Shown here: positions 33,373 to 33,400 of the stretch, in pieces | Layout of the letters: each line of letters starts with the position of its first letter | Position numbering within the stretch: the first letter of the stretch is position 1 | Origin: PWND01 sp964614525 | GTDB lineage: Bacteria; Bacteroidota; Bacteroidia; Bacteroidales; UBA7960 | DNA length: 33,400 bases | Assembly (NCBI GenBank): GCA_964614525.1 | Contig: CAZTPA010000031.1 | Location: forward strand, 1-33,400 | Direction of reading: 5' to 3' | Program-made: the position numbers and the translations under genes | Notes under the pieces: generated by a model | Told to the model about the DNA's origin: nothing | Databases searched by the model: none | What the model saw: only the letters and a program-made list of their open reading frames with translations

Positions 33373-33400
33373 AATTAACAGATAATTCATTTTAAAATAT

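Noticed and set aside
1..33400. CRISPR arrays, insertion sequences, tRNA/rRNA genes, riboswitches, phage or toxin-antitoxin modules
   Set aside because: I looked for regular direct repeats, terminal inverted repeats, transposase motifs, tRNA-like cloverleaf ends and known small-module patterns and saw none that hold up.

Overview
The window reads as chromosome from an AT-rich, probably anaerobic or microaerophilic member of the Bacteroidota (Bacteroidia-like). The grounds are: a secreted protein with a C-terminal sorting domain of the type IX secretion system (T9SS); a fused SecDF; an OmpA protein with a PorE-like domain order; DUF5916, DUF4476 and cleaved-adhesin-like domains; and several promoters with the Bacteroidota pattern TTTG-N19-TAnnTTTG. 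Strict-anaerobe chemistry is also present: class I hybrid cluster protein, pyruvate phosphate dikinase, and a four-subunit 2-oxoacid:ferredoxin oxidoreductase. No phage, insertion sequence, CRISPR array, tRNA or rRNA was seen.

Layout. 1-181 is the end of a YfcC/DcuC-type transporter, closed by a strong hairpin. 251-8405 (minus) carries three exported proteins: a T9SS-secreted peptidase-S51 (cyanophycinase-like) protein, a DUF5916 outer-membrane protein, and a beta-lactamase-fold serine hydrolase with a membrane tail. 8683-9735 (plus) is a further secreted protein. 9832-13600 (minus) is a redox/nitrosative-stress cluster: Rrf2 regulator, ferredoxin, hcp, a BFD-like 2Fe-2S protein and a cupin. 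13840-15653 (plus) holds an MTH1187-type protein and two lipoproteins. 15746-18514 (minus) is ppdK. 18915-22286 (plus) is an exported trio: LPP20-like, FlgT-like and DUF4476. 22476-23329 (plus) is tcdA behind a 23-codon fragment that looks like the start of a lost TatD hydrolase. 23332-24190 (minus) encodes a SanA-like protein and a 59-residue winged-helix protein. 24462-27151 (plus) is a korDABC-type operon. 27466-33372 (plus) carries secDF, a tatA homologue and a TPR/PD40/OmpA protein.

How the genes fit together. Two themes dominate. One is envelope traffic: Sec (SecDF), Tat (TatA), a possible T9SS peptidoglycan anchor, and many exported clients. The other is low-potential, ferredoxin-linked metabolism (Kor, PPDK) with its protection (Hcp, ferredoxin, Rrf2). 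The least explained parts are the LPP20/FlgT-like/DUF4476 operon, the accessory genes of the hcp cluster, the paired lipoproteins at 14219-15653, and the TatD-like leader fused to tcdA. All calls come from reading the sequence and from recalled family features; no database search was run.
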